From a virus, in IMG/VR virus record IMGVR_UViG_3300046780_000427, positions 1 to 64,000 of that record: a stretch of DNA of 64,000 bases; one strand, written 5' to 3'. The stretch's first letter is position 1. Each line of letters starts with the position of its first letter. A program made the position numbers and the translations under genes. The notes beneath the pieces are model-generated. The model made no database searches. It was not told the origin of the DNA and saw nothing but the letters and a program-made list of their open reading frames with translations. Shown here piece by piece: positions 24,801-32,202 of this stretch.

Positions 24801-26956
24801 ACCAGGCCAGCGGCTCCTGGTCCACCCCAGGCGGGTGGACCGCTGAGGGCAGCGTCAACAACACGTCGGTGAACTTCGGCCTGTTCGACCAGACCGGCAT
24901 CGGCGCCGGCCCGGCCACGGTCACTACCACCGAGGCGGCAGGCACCGGAGGGACGGAGAACGGGTGGGCGGCGGTCCTGGCCACGTTCTACGCGACCCCC
25001 GGCACCCCGGTCCAGATCCAGACCACCACCCTGCCCGGTGGCAGCACCGGGGTTCCCTATAACCAGACCATTGCCGGGATCAACGGGGTGCTGCCCTACT
25101 CGTGGGCGGTGACCTCCGGGACCCTCCCCACGAGCGTGTCTTTCTCCAGCGCGGGGGTGCTGTCCGGGACACCCACGGTGGCGGGGTCCTACTCCTTCGG
25201 CGTGACGGTGACCGACTTCGCCGGGCAGACCGCGACCGCGACATTCACCATCGTGATCGCCGCTGCCGTGGTCATCACCACCACCAGCCCGCTGCCAGGC
25301 GGCACAACCGGAGTGGCCTACTCAGTGCAGTTCCTCCGCACCGGGGGAACCGGGCCGTTCACCTGGGCGGTCGTCGCCGGCACGCTGCCACCGGGGCTGG
25401 CGCTCGGCACCGCCCACGGGTTCCTGAACGGCACACCCGTCCTGGCCGGGACCTACACGTTCACCGTCCAGGTCACCGACGCCAACGGGCTCACCGCGAC
25501 CCTGGCCTGCTCGCTGACCATCGTCTCCGGTGTTCTGACGATCGCCACGCAGGTCCTCTCCTTCGCAGCGCTCGGCCAGCCCTACACCGCGGTCCTCCAG
25601 GCGATCCTGGGGACGCCGCCTTACACCTGGTCGCTGCTCACCGGCTCCCTGCCACCGGGCCTGGCCCTGGACACTGCCGGGAACCTGACCGGCACCGCGA
25701 ACACCCGAGGGTCCTACACATTCACCGTCAAAGTCACTGATGCGGTTGCGGCGACGGCGACCGCGTCGTTCACGATCACGGTCTACCTGCTGATCCCGGC
25801 GCCGGTGATCCCCGGGCCGTGGCGGATCATGTTCGGCCCCGCCCAGCCGGCCACCGGGATTAACGGGATCATCGGCCAGGCGCAAACCCGGAACGTCACC
25901 CTCCGCACCGAACCTGATCAGGCCGACCAGGTGGACATCGACATTGACGGCAGGTCCGCGCCGGCGCTGGGGATCACCGAGCTGCAAACCGACTTCATGG
26001 TGCTATTCGGTGACCGGCCGGTGTTCATCGGCCGGGTCGGGGCCACCTCCGACACCCTGGACTCGGGGGCGCACCGGGCCACGTTCACCGCCCTGGACTA
26101 CAGGTCGGTGCTGCGCCGCCGGGCGATCCTCCCAGCCGGCGCCGGCAGTCCCGGGTCGCAGTTGTCGTGGACCAGCATCGAGCAGGCCACGATCGTGTGG
26201 AACATGCTCCAGGACGTGCAGGCGAAAGTCGCCGGGGACCTCGGCATCGCCCGGGGCATCGGGCAGTCCACCGGCACCGTGCGGACCTATACCGCGACGT
26301 ATGGTGACATGGCCGGTGATGACATCACGACCCTGGCGCAGATGGTCAACGGTTTCGAGTGGGCGGTCAACCCGCGGAACGCGCAGTTCACCGACCTGCG
26401 GCTGGACCTGTTCTCCCCGGTCCAGGGCTCCGATAACGGGGTGGTGCTGCGGTACGGCGACGGGCTGGTCGCCAACATCAGCCGGGTGGTGGACCCGTCC
26501 ACCTACGGCAACGCGGGATATTTCACCGGGAACTCCTCTAAATCCCTCAACGCGGTGCAGCTGGCCTCGGGGCTGGTGCTGCCGCCGAACGGGCCGGGCC
26601 GGTGGGATGTGGTGGTCGGCACCCAGGACAACACCCAGTCGTCCCTCAACGACGATGCGGCCGGGCAGTTCGGCCAGGCGCAGGTCGTCACCCCGGCCTA
26701 CACGATCGTCCTGTACCCGGGGGCGTGGGGTGCCGCGGGCGGGCCGGACTGGCTGTGGAAGGGCGACTTTGTCACGGTGCAGATTGATGACGGCCGCCTG
26801 GAGGTCAACGACCGGCTGCGGGTGGTTGAGATGTCGTTCGACATCGGCAACGACAATGTGGAGACCCTGACCCTGACCGTGGGGCTGATCCCGTTCCGGG
26901 TTGACAAGAAGATCCCGGTGATCTTCCGCCGGCTCCGGTACCTGGAAACTAGGTAG
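21824..26956 (+). CDS. Giant tail protein: propeller, Ig-like repeats, hub domain
   Basis: This 1710-residue fusion has four parts. Residues 1-745 form a beta-propeller-like region with Asp-box-type motifs STDYGLTW (about 596) and SVDDGVTW (about 697), as in sialidase-type propellers. Residues 750-1060 form another beta domain (LPFTFVQTSANNAAASGVLA). Residues 1065-1320 hold three putative-Ig repeats with pattern LPGG(S/T)TGVxY...G.LPxxxS.....G.LSGTP...G.Y.F.V.V.D. The C-terminal 380 residues (MFGPAQPATGINGIIGQAQT, ...DDITTLAQMVNGFEW) look like a baseplate hub. Receptor binding or surface glycan degradation is inferred. The start is GTG 21824 after GGGAG. Confidence 0.7.
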   Translation: MSFAPVRLDGGGCGNVMVLSPDRSKLLVGSDTQGYYLTATATLGNHYTVQNTGIGVKPFWRQCAALWWSTVETNVIYSLTGENGLAGRGGLLAGVYSPATGNIKWGIRSAVPQGCGNHRTSTPAGLPSNGWQRSTGLLLFQNSLNLFAATYNQGVLRSSNTGGTGVAGTDDFPVAVQMAGAAPGTGNWFATSICADLTNVPAGTTFYASFYDVNGNPAGLYKCTNANAATPNLTAVSMTSGPTQGIEEVFQLGDYLYCAAGNQGIYRYGPLSGSPAWSAINGASVPTTATNWWCTVAGYIDGSGNHVLLVGDSNPTAGVLGKTLMSLSGAPGAGTGSITYTSLTGAVQIANVPSGPSSSYPWWIPVSGLHVFLGGVGYICPFVVVDGTTPASPNAYCAGSGGSYRSIGNLTSWTVADSGMPMFLGHPVAVSPTHADEIEFGDSDWGLFFDQAANGGEDATTLIQEAPQPSTQGFSVAFSEDGGTVYAGNGAKYTNASGKVWSRPRGSPNGWVSMALESHTSNKVAIGLAAFNDTGGNQIVCASVWGSGLWRWNGTAWSNRNASIGASGATGTAMHVVYSGAGLVWAYDRGNGIWRSTDYGLTWTNVWSKVSTDSLSGTTAYNRSLGGTGRLWVSTGGHLYKLGGADSGTVAGGSVTGSGASVFCPGSGVPGPVAYDHAGGIILATQDQGNGSGLWRSVDDGVTWQDITGGDGSFARANANPEYMTVSPVNGRVYVSGSNVVVQGLPGGGGGPPPGTSLPFTFVQTSANNAAASGVLALWFGETSGGPGPGGLGLPSQVGSLLVARLQNNDGTATITAPPGWVLVADHPAQATTGTARALTYAYLNNPGGLGSAVTAPTILPAGLRRNPPGSAAGAYAAALAVTGGPSGLGRPAAPVPAGGPLVILHGANSQPGSGTPAPVTGAVVFTSSNTAAPFKGRLVEYSTPAGSVQAVDAVGVAGAQAAATSLPVTASAANTFTGGLAVANFASGWSVNQASGSWSTPGGWTAEGSVNNTSVNFGLFDQTGIGAGPATVTTTEAAGTGGTENGWAAVLATFYATPGTPVQIQTTTLPGGSTGVPYNQTIAGINGVLPYSWAVTSGTLPTSVSFSSAGVLSGTPTVAGSYSFGVTVTDFAGQTATATFTIVIAAAVVITTTSPLPGGTTGVAYSVQFLRTGGTGPFTWAVVAGTLPPGLALGTAHGFLNGTPVLAGTYTFTVQVTDANGLTATLACSLTIVSGVLTIATQVLSFAALGQPYTAVLQAILGTPPYTWSLLTGSLPPGLALDTAGNLTGTANTRGSYTFTVKVTDAVAATATASFTITVYLLIPAPVIPGPWRIMFGPAQPATGINGIIGQAQTRNVTLRTEPDQADQVDIDIDGRSAPALGITELQTDFMVLFGDRPVFIGRVGATSDTLDSGAHRATFTALDYRSVLRRRAILPAGAGSPGSQLSWTSIEQATIVWNMLQDVQAKVAGDLGIARGIGQSTGTVRTYTATYGDMAGDDITTLAQMVNGFEWAVNPRNAQFTDLRLDLFSPVQGSDNGVVLRYGDGLVANISRVVDPSTYGNAGYFTGNSSKSLNAVQLASGLVLPPNGPGRWDVVVGTQDNTQSSLNDDAAGQFGQAQVVTPAYTIVLYPGAWGAAGGPDWLWKGDFVTVQIDDGRLEVNDRLRVVEMSFDIGNDNVETLTLTVGLIPFRVDKKIPVIFRRLRYLETR

Positions 26957-26983
26957 GGCCTAGGTTCTAGAGAGGACGGATTG

Positions 26984-27337
26984 ATGACCATCCCGCCTGA
27001 CCCGTCGCAGGTGCCGCTGTCAGCGGCGACCGGGATCATGCTCGGTGACCTGGTGTGGCACCCGCTGTCCAACAGTCTCGGCGCGGTGATCGACCCGGCG
27101 TTCATCGACCCGTTGCAAACCAGCCAGGACGGGTCCCCGATGCTGATCACCCCGGGGGAGTCCTGGGTGCAGTTCGTGGACACCTCGACGGGGCAGGCGT
27201 TCGCCGCGCCGTTCCGGTCGATTGTGGCGGTCGAGCTGGGCGCGCCAGTGGCGCTGTTGTCGATGCCCGCTTTGGTGTCTCATGCGATCCAGGCGAACCC
27301 GCGGAAACTCGGCCGGGTGTTCCGCGACACGACCTGA
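26984..27337 (+). CDS. Small tail-tip/virion protein, unknown
   Basis: This 117-residue protein has a compact beta pattern (GIMLGDLVWHPLSNSLGAVI, WVQFVDTSTGQAF) and a helical end. I take ATG 26984 as the start, with AGAGGACGGA before it, rather than TTG 26981. It is the last gene before the lysis cassette. Function is unknown. Confidence 0.55.
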   Translation: MTIPPDPSQVPLSAATGIMLGDLVWHPLSNSLGAVIDPAFIDPLQTSQDGSPMLITPGESWVQFVDTSTGQAFAAPFRSIVAVELGAPVALLSMPALVSHAIQANPRKLGRVFRDTT

Positions 27338-27343
27338 CCTGGG

Positions 27344-27361
27344 ACTACAAATATTTGTAGT
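27344..27361. promoter_or_regulatory. AT-rich 18-bp perfect palindrome before the endolysin
   Basis: ACTACAAAT/ATTTGTAGT is perfectly symmetric and strikingly AT-rich for this genome, placed 22 bp before the endolysin start. The half-site CTACAAA/TTTGTAG also occurs as an inverted repeat at 44605-44625 in the early control region. It may be an operator for lysis timing. Confidence 0.55.
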
Positions 27362-27383
27362 TCTTGTGTGGCAGGGTGAGCGC

Positions 27384-28337
27384 ATGACCGTGCAGACCCT
27401 CCGCTCCCCGCTCCCTGTCCGCCCCGGCCTCGTAGGCACTGCCACCGAGCAGGCCCTGCTTGCCTCCTGGGCCGTCCACCACCAGCCGCACTGGTACGGC
27501 GGCCGCCGCGGCGTCCCGGGCGTGGACTACGCCTGGACGAAGCCCAGCATCAGCTCCCTGGAGGGCGCGGGGGACGTGTTCGTGGCGCAGTACTTCTCCC
27601 CCGATGAGACCAAGGACCTGACCCCCGCGAGGGCGGCACAGTTGCAGGCCGCCGGGATCAACATCGTGGTGATCTACGAGTACGGTGCCACCGACGCCAA
27701 GCGGGGGAAGGCAGGCGGGCAGCAGGACGCTTCTAACGCGGAGGTCCAGGCGAGGGCCTGCGGGGTGGACGGGTGCGTGTTCTACTGGGCGGTTGACTAC
27801 GACGCCCCGCCCGGTGACCAGGCCGCGATCGACGCCTACTCAGACGGGTGGGCCTCGGTGGTCGGGGATGACCGGGGCCGCAACCCCTACGGCGGGTTCT
27901 GGCCGCTGTCCCGGCTGAAGGCAGCGGGGAAGGCTCGCCGCCTGTGGGGGACCCCGGCGTGGTCGGGGTCTGAGTGGGCGACCGCGGGGCTGGTGCCGGA
28001 CATCATGCAAGGCGGCATCGTCACCGTAGGCGGGGTGCAGTGCGACCTGGACGCGGCCCTGTCGGTGGATTACGGGCAGTGGCCGCGGCCGCCCGCGTCG
28101 GACACCCGGGCCTGGCAGTGGCACACCTGCACGGGGACGGAGTCGTTCGCGGCGGTGGCCCGGAACCTCCCCGCCCCGGGGATGTCCGTGGCGCACATTC
28201 TCCGGGCGACCTGCACGAAGAACTCCGGTCACTGGGACGGCGGGACGTTCGACGGGCTCAACTACGACCTGGGCGACCCGCCGGAGAACCCGCATCATCC
28301 CCTCGAGGCGGGGACGCGGCTGTGGGTGCTGGCATGA
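27384..28337 (+). CDS. Endolysin: DUF1906-like glycoside hydrolase plus LysM-like domain
   Basis: This 317-residue protein digests the cell wall at lysis. Residues 40-240 match the DUF1906 / GH25-like TIM-barrel pattern: GVDYAWTKPS, VFVAQYFSPDETKDLTPARA, IVVIYEYG (acidic), VFYWAVDYDAP (acidic pair), and GGVQCDLDAAL. Residues 255-317 resemble a LysM peptidoglycan-binding domain (HTCTGTESFAAVARNLPAPG, ...LEAGTRLWVL). There is no signal peptide, so release depends on the small membrane proteins that follow. ATG 27384 has a weak GGGTGAG upstream. The gene overlaps the next one by ATGA. Confidence 0.8.
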   Translation: MTVQTLRSPLPVRPGLVGTATEQALLASWAVHHQPHWYGGRRGVPGVDYAWTKPSISSLEGAGDVFVAQYFSPDETKDLTPARAAQLQAAGINIVVIYEYGATDAKRGKAGGQQDASNAEVQARACGVDGCVFYWAVDYDAPPGDQAAIDAYSDGWASVVGDDRGRNPYGGFWPLSRLKAAGKARRLWGTPAWSGSEWATAGLVPDIMQGGIVTVGGVQCDLDAALSVDYGQWPRPPASDTRAWQWHTCTGTESFAAVARNLPAPGMSVAHILRATCTKNSGHWDGGTFDGLNYDLGDPPENPHHPLEAGTRLWVLA

Positions 28338-28921
28338 CTGCGCCGTTCACGGTGAACGTGGCCGCTTTGACCCCGGCGCCGGGTGACTACGGGGTGTCTC
28401 ACGGGTCCGGGGCGGTGGGGCTGATGATCCGCACCGCGACCCAGTCCTGGGCGGGGCACGCGTTCGTCTACATCGGTAACGGGCTGATCATCGAGGCCGC
28501 CCCGCCGGCCACGCGGATCTCCCCGGTGGCGTCGCACCCGGATGCGGTGTGGAACGCAGAGGAGCCCAAGACCAGCGAGCAGCGGCAGGTGATCATCGCG
28601 AGGGCTCATGCGACGATCGGCACCGCCTACGACTACCCGGCCTATGTGGCGTTCGCGATGATGTGCCTGCACCTGCGCACCGAGGCCCAGCTGGATCCGC
28701 TGTTCCTGCACGATGACTGGCGGGTCTGCTCCGCGGACGTGGCCGACGACTACGCTCATGCGGGGATCGACGTGCGGGCGGGGATGGGCGGGCACCCGCT
28801 GGTCCAGGCCGCGAAGGCGGCGGTGGCCGCAGGCAGGGCACCGGCGTCCCTGGTGCCGAACCTGATCGCCCCCGCCCTATTGTATGACCGGATCGCGCAA
28901 CGGCCCTGGGAGCACAAGTGA
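28334..28921 (+). CDS. Permuted papain-like hydrolase (NlpC/YiiX type)
   Basis: This 195-residue protein has an early His in SWAGHAFVYIGNGLIIEA and a later Cys in DWRVCSADVADDYAHAG. This order is typical of circularly permuted papain-fold amidases (YiiX/YaeF group). The intervening IIARAHATIGTAYDYPAYVA fits the family. Location between the endolysin and the membrane proteins suggests a second wall-degrading activity, probably a peptidase or amidase. An alternative role is lipid or isopeptide hydrolysis. Confidence 0.6.
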   Translation: MTAPFTVNVAALTPAPGDYGVSHGSGAVGLMIRTATQSWAGHAFVYIGNGLIIEAAPPATRISPVASHPDAVWNAEEPKTSEQRQVIIARAHATIGTAYDYPAYVAFAMMCLHLRTEAQLDPLFLHDDWRVCSADVADDYAHAGIDVRAGMGGHPLVQAAKAAVAAGRAPASLVPNLIAPALLYDRIAQRPWEHK

Positions 28922-29301
28922 CCGGGACGGCCGCACGGGTCCTGTGGGCGGCCCTGGCGATCGGCGGGGCATGGTTCGCCTGGTCGCTGTTCCTGACCTG
29001 GGTCCGGGGCCTCGGTGACCCGTGGGCTGGTGGCCCGTGGGTGCAGGTGAAGACCCTGGCTTCCGGGGCGACGGAGCGGTGCGTGTCCTGCGGCCCTGGC
29101 GGGTTCACCCAGCGGGGGATCCTGGACTGGACACGGGTGCCCGGGTTGCGCGCGTTGCGCGGCCAGGCCCTCCTGGACGCGCACGATGACACACTGGCCG
29201 GACTACAACAGGAGCGGCAAGCATGGGCAGATTTGCGCCGTGGATCGCAGCGCACCGGAAAGCCATCGCAGGGGCGGTCGGGTTCGCTGGCGCGGTCCTG
29301 A
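28918..29301 (+). CDS. Membrane-anchored small protein of the lysis cassette
   Basis: This 127-residue protein, GTG start coupled to the upstream stop, has one N-terminal membrane segment (VLWAALAIGGAWFAWSLFL). It is followed by a soluble part with CVSCGPGGF and a Gln/Arg-rich, probably helical end. Its 3-prime end overlaps the next gene in another frame by 79 bases. A spanin-like or antiholin-like role is possible, by context only. Confidence 0.5.
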   Translation: MTGTAARVLWAALAIGGAWFAWSLFLTWVRGLGDPWAGGPWVQVKTLASGATERCVSCGPGGFTQRGILDWTRVPGLRALRGQALLDAHDDTLAGLQQERQAWADLRRGSQRTGKPSQGRSGSLARS

Positions 29302-29459
29302 CTTTCCTGGCCGCGCAGCAGACCCTCGGGGACGTGGCGAAGTACGCGGGGATCGTCCTGGCTGTGCTCGGCGCGGCCGGGGTGTACCGGGTGCCGAATG
29401 CGCACCCGGTTGTTACCGCCGTGCCGGTGGCGCCTGTGCCACCGCAGCCTCACCCGTAG
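29223..29459 (+). CDS. Probable holin
   Basis: This 78-residue protein has GGAGCGGC upstream of ATG 29223. The N-terminus is basic (GRFAPWIAAHRK), followed by two predicted membrane helices (AIAGAVGFAGAVLTFLAA and YAGIVLAVLGAAGVYRV) and a Pro/Val-rich tail. Small size, two helices and position behind the endolysin fit a class II holin, which would form membrane holes and time lysis. Confidence 0.6.
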   Translation: MGRFAPWIAAHRKAIAGAVGFAGAVLTFLAAQQTLGDVAKYAGIVLAVLGAAGVYRVPNAHPVVTAVPVAPVPPQPHP

Positions 29460-29473
29460 GCGATCATTAGGGC

Positions 29474-29989
29474 ATGACCGCGGCCGCTTTCGCTACCGTG
29501 CTGGCGACCGGGAACCTGGGCACCGTTCTGACCATAGGCACCACTGTCCTGGTCGCGCTGCTCGCCGCCGGGTCCGCCATGGGCGGGTTCGCCGCGTTCA
29601 AGACCGGCCGCACCAACGCCATCGCCGCCTCCGCTGTTGCCAGGGCCAGCGAAGCTGAGGCGACGGCGAACACCTGGAAGGGGCGCCTGGAATCGGTACA
29701 GGCCGAGTTCGACGCCTACCGCACCAGCGCCGACCATGACCGGATGCGAGCTACCGAGGCACAGGCGATCTCTGATCATGAGATCGGCAAGCTGCGGGAC
29801 AAGGTGTCTACCCTGGAGGGCGTGGTGACCGCCCGGCATGAGCTGGCCGAGCTGGTGGGTGTGGTCTCCTCGATCGGTCAGACAGTCGCGTCGATGCTCA
29901 CCCAGATCCAGGCCGACCACAAGCAGCAGCACGACCAGCATCGGGAGATACTGGTCGCGCTAGGCGGGAGGCGTAACGGTGACGGATGA
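29474..29989 (+). CDS. Membrane protein with long coiled coil
   Basis: This 171-residue protein has one membrane helix near residues 15-40 (LGTVLTIGTTVLVALLAAGS). An extended coiled coil covers about 50-165 (ARASEAEATANTWKGRLESV, ...EIGKLRDKVSTLEGVV, ...VGVVSSIGQTVASML). In a lysis cassette this architecture suggests a holin partner or spanin-like protein. It overlaps the next gene by 11 bases. Confidence 0.5.
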   Translation: MTAAAFATVLATGNLGTVLTIGTTVLVALLAAGSAMGGFAAFKTGRTNAIAASAVARASEAEATANTWKGRLESVQAEFDAYRTSADHDRMRATEAQAISDHEIGKLRDKVSTLEGVVTARHELAELVGVVSSIGQTVASMLTQIQADHKQQHDQHREILVALGGRRNGDG

Positions 29990-30380
29990 GTCGCTGACCG
30001 GCAGCCTCGCGGATCCGGAGCTGGCCAAGGCGCTGGCGTTGATGGTGGCCAGGTCCAGGCGGGTGCTGTTCGTGATCGTCGCCACCCAGGGGGTCCTGCT
30101 GATCCTGGCCCTGATCGGCCTAGGTGTGCTGGGGTCGGCGCTGATCCGGGCGGAGCACCGGATCGCTTTCGATGAGGCCACCACGGCCTCCGCGTTGTGC
30201 GACAGCCAGTTCACCATTGCCACGGCACCGTTGCCGCCGGGGGTGTCGAAGTTCGCCCTGGAGTTCGTGGAGGCGTCCCGGAAGGGGTTCGTGGTGCTGG
30301 ACTGCCCGGGGCAGATCGGCCCGCCGGGCAAAGCGCTCCAGGAGGCCGCGACCAAGTACGGGATCACCCTGCGGTACTGA
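29979..30380 (+). CDS. Single-pass membrane protein
   Basis: This 133-residue protein starts at GTG 29979. A short cytoplasmic part (DESLTGSLADPELAKALALM) precedes one membrane helix (VLFVIVATQGVLLILALIGL). An external domain with two Cys (C74, C107; possible disulphide) and a KFALEFVEASRKGFVVLD strand follows. It is the last gene of the rightward late operon and ends four bases before a 13-bp inverted repeat. Function is unknown. Confidence 0.5.
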   Translation: MTDESLTGSLADPELAKALALMVARSRRVLFVIVATQGVLLILALIGLGVLGSALIRAEHRIAFDEATTASALCDSQFTIATAPLPPGVSKFALEFVEASRKGFVVLDCPGQIGPPGKALQEAATKYGITLRY

Positions 30381-30383
30381 GGG

Positions 30384-30477
30384 GGAGGCCGCCAGGTCCG
30401 CTGACCAGGCGGAGATCATGCCGCCCCTTGCGGCCCATAGGCTGGCCGGTGCTCGGGGGATCTGCCTGGCGGCCTCC
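30384..30477. ncRNA. Possible structured RNA closing the late operon
   Basis: GGAGGCCGCCAGG (30384-30396) is the exact reverse complement of CCTGGCGGCCTCC (30465-30477). The 68-nt interior can form at least two small hairpins (TCCGC...GCGGA and GCCGC-CCCTT-GCGGC), so a multi-branched fold is possible. It begins directly after the last late stop codon. Whether it is a terminator, a stable RNA or chance is open. Confidence 0.4.
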
Positions 30478-30649
30478 ACGCCTGATGGTAACCCGGCGCG
30501 GCGGGACGTGGCTGCAGGCGGGCCTGTGCGGGCCTGTGCGCGATCGTAAAGCCGGGCCCATGCCCTGACTAGGGGCCGGTGATCCGCGGGGCGGTGGTGC
30601 AAGGGTGTGTTGACACGCGGGTGCCCTGGGAGGCCGCTAGGGTGTGGCA

Positions 30650-30683
30650 GTGCCCCAGGAGGCGCACGGACCTCCTGGGGCAC
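30650..30683. terminator. 13-bp hairpin, probable bidirectional terminator
   Basis: GTGCCCCAGGAGG and CCTCCTGGGGCAC are perfect 13-bp arms around the 8-nt loop CGCACGGA. There is no T-tract. In a convergent gap it would stop transcription from either side. Confidence 0.65.
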
Positions 30684-30691
30684 GCTCAGAC

Positions 30692-30737
30692 CCGCGTGGC
30701 CCCGGTGTCAGGTTCGACCCCGCCGGGGTCCACGCGG
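30692..30737. terminator. 14-bp hairpin with one bulge, probable terminator
   Basis: CCGCGTGGCCCCGG (30692-30705) pairs with CCGGGG-T-CCACGCGG (30723-30737), leaving one bulged T. It lies immediately downstream of the 3-prime end of the leftward operon, so it probably terminates that operon. Confidence 0.65.
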
Positions 30738-30743
30738 AACCAC

Positions 30744-31313
30744 CTAGTAGTGCAGGCCGATCACTACGGCTGAGATGATCAGGGCGGCGCGCCAGGCCAG
30801 CTCCCCGAGGCCGCCGACCCGGCACCGCAACAGGCAGGGGAGGCCGTGGAACAGCCGCGGCCACGGCCACAGCAGCATCACCGGGTCCTCGTTGGCGAGG
30901 TCCAGGGCCAGGTGTGACCACCACCCGCACAGGACCGCACCGGCGGCCCAGAGCGGCCAGGCGGGCCACCAGGCCAGCGGGAGCACGGCGAGTGAGGCGA
31001 ACAGGGCACCGCCGGCGAGGGAGTGGCAGGGGCCCCTGCGGTGGGTGCCCCACCGGGACACCACCCACGCGACCCGGAACTTGACCGGGTGGGCTTTCCT
31101 GTTGGGCATGACCCGGACGGAGTACCAGGCGGCTTTGCGGCGGCGGGCCTTCTTGCGGCGGGACCAGGTGCCGAGGTTGTCGATGTCGGGGAGCGGGCCG
31201 GCCCAGGCGGCGATCGCCGCACCAGCGAACAGGACCACCGCAGCGGGCTGGGTGAGGGCGCACAGGGCGCCCCAGGCTGCTATGCCGCCGGCCATGTGGG
31301 TGGTGTGCTTCAT
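30744..31313 (-). CDS. YdjM-like membrane metal-dependent hydrolase
   Basis: This 189-residue membrane protein has the family pattern: HTTHMAGG at the N-terminus, WAGPLPDIDN, HRRGPCHSLAGG and GWWSHLALDL. These His and Asp residues would bind metal at the membrane face, and four or more hydrophobic helices surround them. The YdjM/DUF457 family is thought to hydrolyse an unidentified membrane-linked substrate. It is the last gene of the leftward operon, coupled by ATGA to the glycosyltransferase gene, so it may act on lipid-linked sugars (inference). Confidence 0.75.
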   Translation of the reverse strand: MKHTTHMAGGIAAWGALCALTQPAAVVLFAGAAIAAWAGPLPDIDNLGTWSRRKKARRRKAAWYSVRVMPNRKAHPVKFRVAWVVSRWGTHRRGPCHSLAGGALFASLAVLPLAWWPAWPLWAAGAVLCGWWSHLALDLANEDPVMLLWPWPRLFHGLPCLLRCRVGGLGELAWRAALIISAVVIGLHY

Positions 31314-31999
31314 GGCGCGGTCTCGATCCACCGGAACCACGGCGACCCGATCGCTGGTGCCGGGGTGTCCAGGAGCCCCTGGGTGAGGCGCAGGTTGCCG
31401 GCCTCCACCGAGTCGGCCCAGTCGTGCCGGTACTGGTAGAGGGGGCGGGGGATGCGGGCCTGCGTCCAGTCCTGCGGGTGGGCTTCGAGGACCTGCTTGC
31501 GCCAGGCCCGGTCCTCAGGCCACCCGCCGTCCAGGCGGCCGAGCCGGGCCACGTCGGCGCGGAGCGGCTGGACGACGGTGAGGTCCCGGTGCATCACCGC
31601 GCCGGTCTCATGCCACCCGCCGGTGATATCCAGGACGCACCCTTCCCACATGGTCGGCTTGCCGGCCTCGGTGTAGGTCACGTCGAAGGAGACGATCTCC
31701 GGCCGCTGGCTGATCATGGCCAGGGCTGCGGAGTACACGAACTCCGGTGCGGGCCAGTCGTCGTCGTCAAAGAACGACAGGTAGTCCCCGGTGGCCGCGT
31801 CCTGGAGGTCTTGGCGGTACTCCCCGAGGGGGAGGCCGCCCCAGTTGTAGAGGCCGACCAGCTCGACCGGCGGGGCATCCGGTGGTGTCACATCGTGCCA
31901 GTTCTGCACCTGGACGGTCAGCTCCCGGATCAGGGCAGTGAACCTGGACGCGCGGGAGGCGTGGGTGGCGATGAGGATCGACCACAGCGGCCGGGTCAC
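31310..31999 (-). CDS. Glycosyltransferase family 2-like protein
   Basis: This 229-residue GT-A-type enzyme has N-terminal WSILIATHASRASRFTALI and the metal-binding block GDYLSFFDDDDWP (D78-D81). A following MISQRPEIVSFDVTY and a C-terminal WPEDRAWRKQVLE region would hold acceptor and catalytic acid. It probably transfers a sugar to a phage structural protein or to DNA. It is part of a four-gene set (32193 methyltransferase, 32771 second glycosyltransferase, 30744 hydrolase). Confidence 0.8.
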   Translation of the reverse strand: MTRPLWSILIATHASRASRFTALIRELTVQVQNWHDVTPPDAPPVELVGLYNWGGLPLGEYRQDLQDAATGDYLSFFDDDDWPAPEFVYSAALAMISQRPEIVSFDVTYTEAGKPTMWEGCVLDITGGWHETGAVMHRDLTVVQPLRADVARLGRLDGGWPEDRAWRKQVLEAHPQDWTQARIPRPLYQYRHDWADSVEAGNLRLTQGLLDTPAPAIGSPWFRWIETAP

Positions 32000-32202
32000 T
32001 GGCCGTCCTGGCGGAACTCGAAGGACAGGCCCCCGACGGTCTCGCTGACGCCGATGACATGGATGGCATCGATCACCCTCGGCGGCGGGTCTAGCCGGTC
32101 AGCGAGTTTGCGAAGCGCGGCCGCAGTCCCCCACCTGGCAACCCGGCAGGTGTCGGTGAGGGTCTGCCAGCAGGCGGCGGCGAGGGCGGTGATCAGGTCC
32201 AT
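31996..32202 (-). CDS. Small protein of the glycosylation cassette, unknown
   Basis: This 68-residue protein has a helical first half (ITALAAACWQTLTDTCRVAR) and a short beta second half ending EFRQDGQ. It overlaps genes on both sides. No function is visible. Similar small proteins are common between larger phage genes. Confidence 0.5.
   Translation of the reverse strand: MDLITALAAACWQTLTDTCRVARWGTAAALRKLADRLDPPPRVIDAIHVIGVSETVGGLSFEFRQDGQ

Larger units (their letters stand above)
30597..30743. promoter_or_regulatory. Convergent intergenic region with TTGACA and two hairpins
   Basis: The 363-bp gap 30381-30743 separates rightward late genes from leftward genes and holds no convincing gene. 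Besides the structure at 30384-30477 it contains TTGACA at 30610-30615 and TAGGGT at 30638-30643, spaced 22 bp, which is too far for a normal promoter. It also contains two strong hairpins, listed separately. A 43-codon frame from 30419 is open but has little support. Confidence 0.45.

Noticed and set aside
30419-30550. 43-codon frame in the convergent gap
   Set aside because: It lies within the inverted-repeat structures, has a weak ribosome site and no recognisable sequence pattern.
30610-30643. TTGACA...TAGGGT as a promoter
   Set aside because: The 22-bp spacing is too long and there is no extended -10; it may instead be a half-site of the palindrome.
30686-30737. GGTTCGACCCC as the T-arm of a tRNA
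   Set aside because: The flanking bases do not form a T-stem or acceptor stem; they form a 14-bp hairpin instead.
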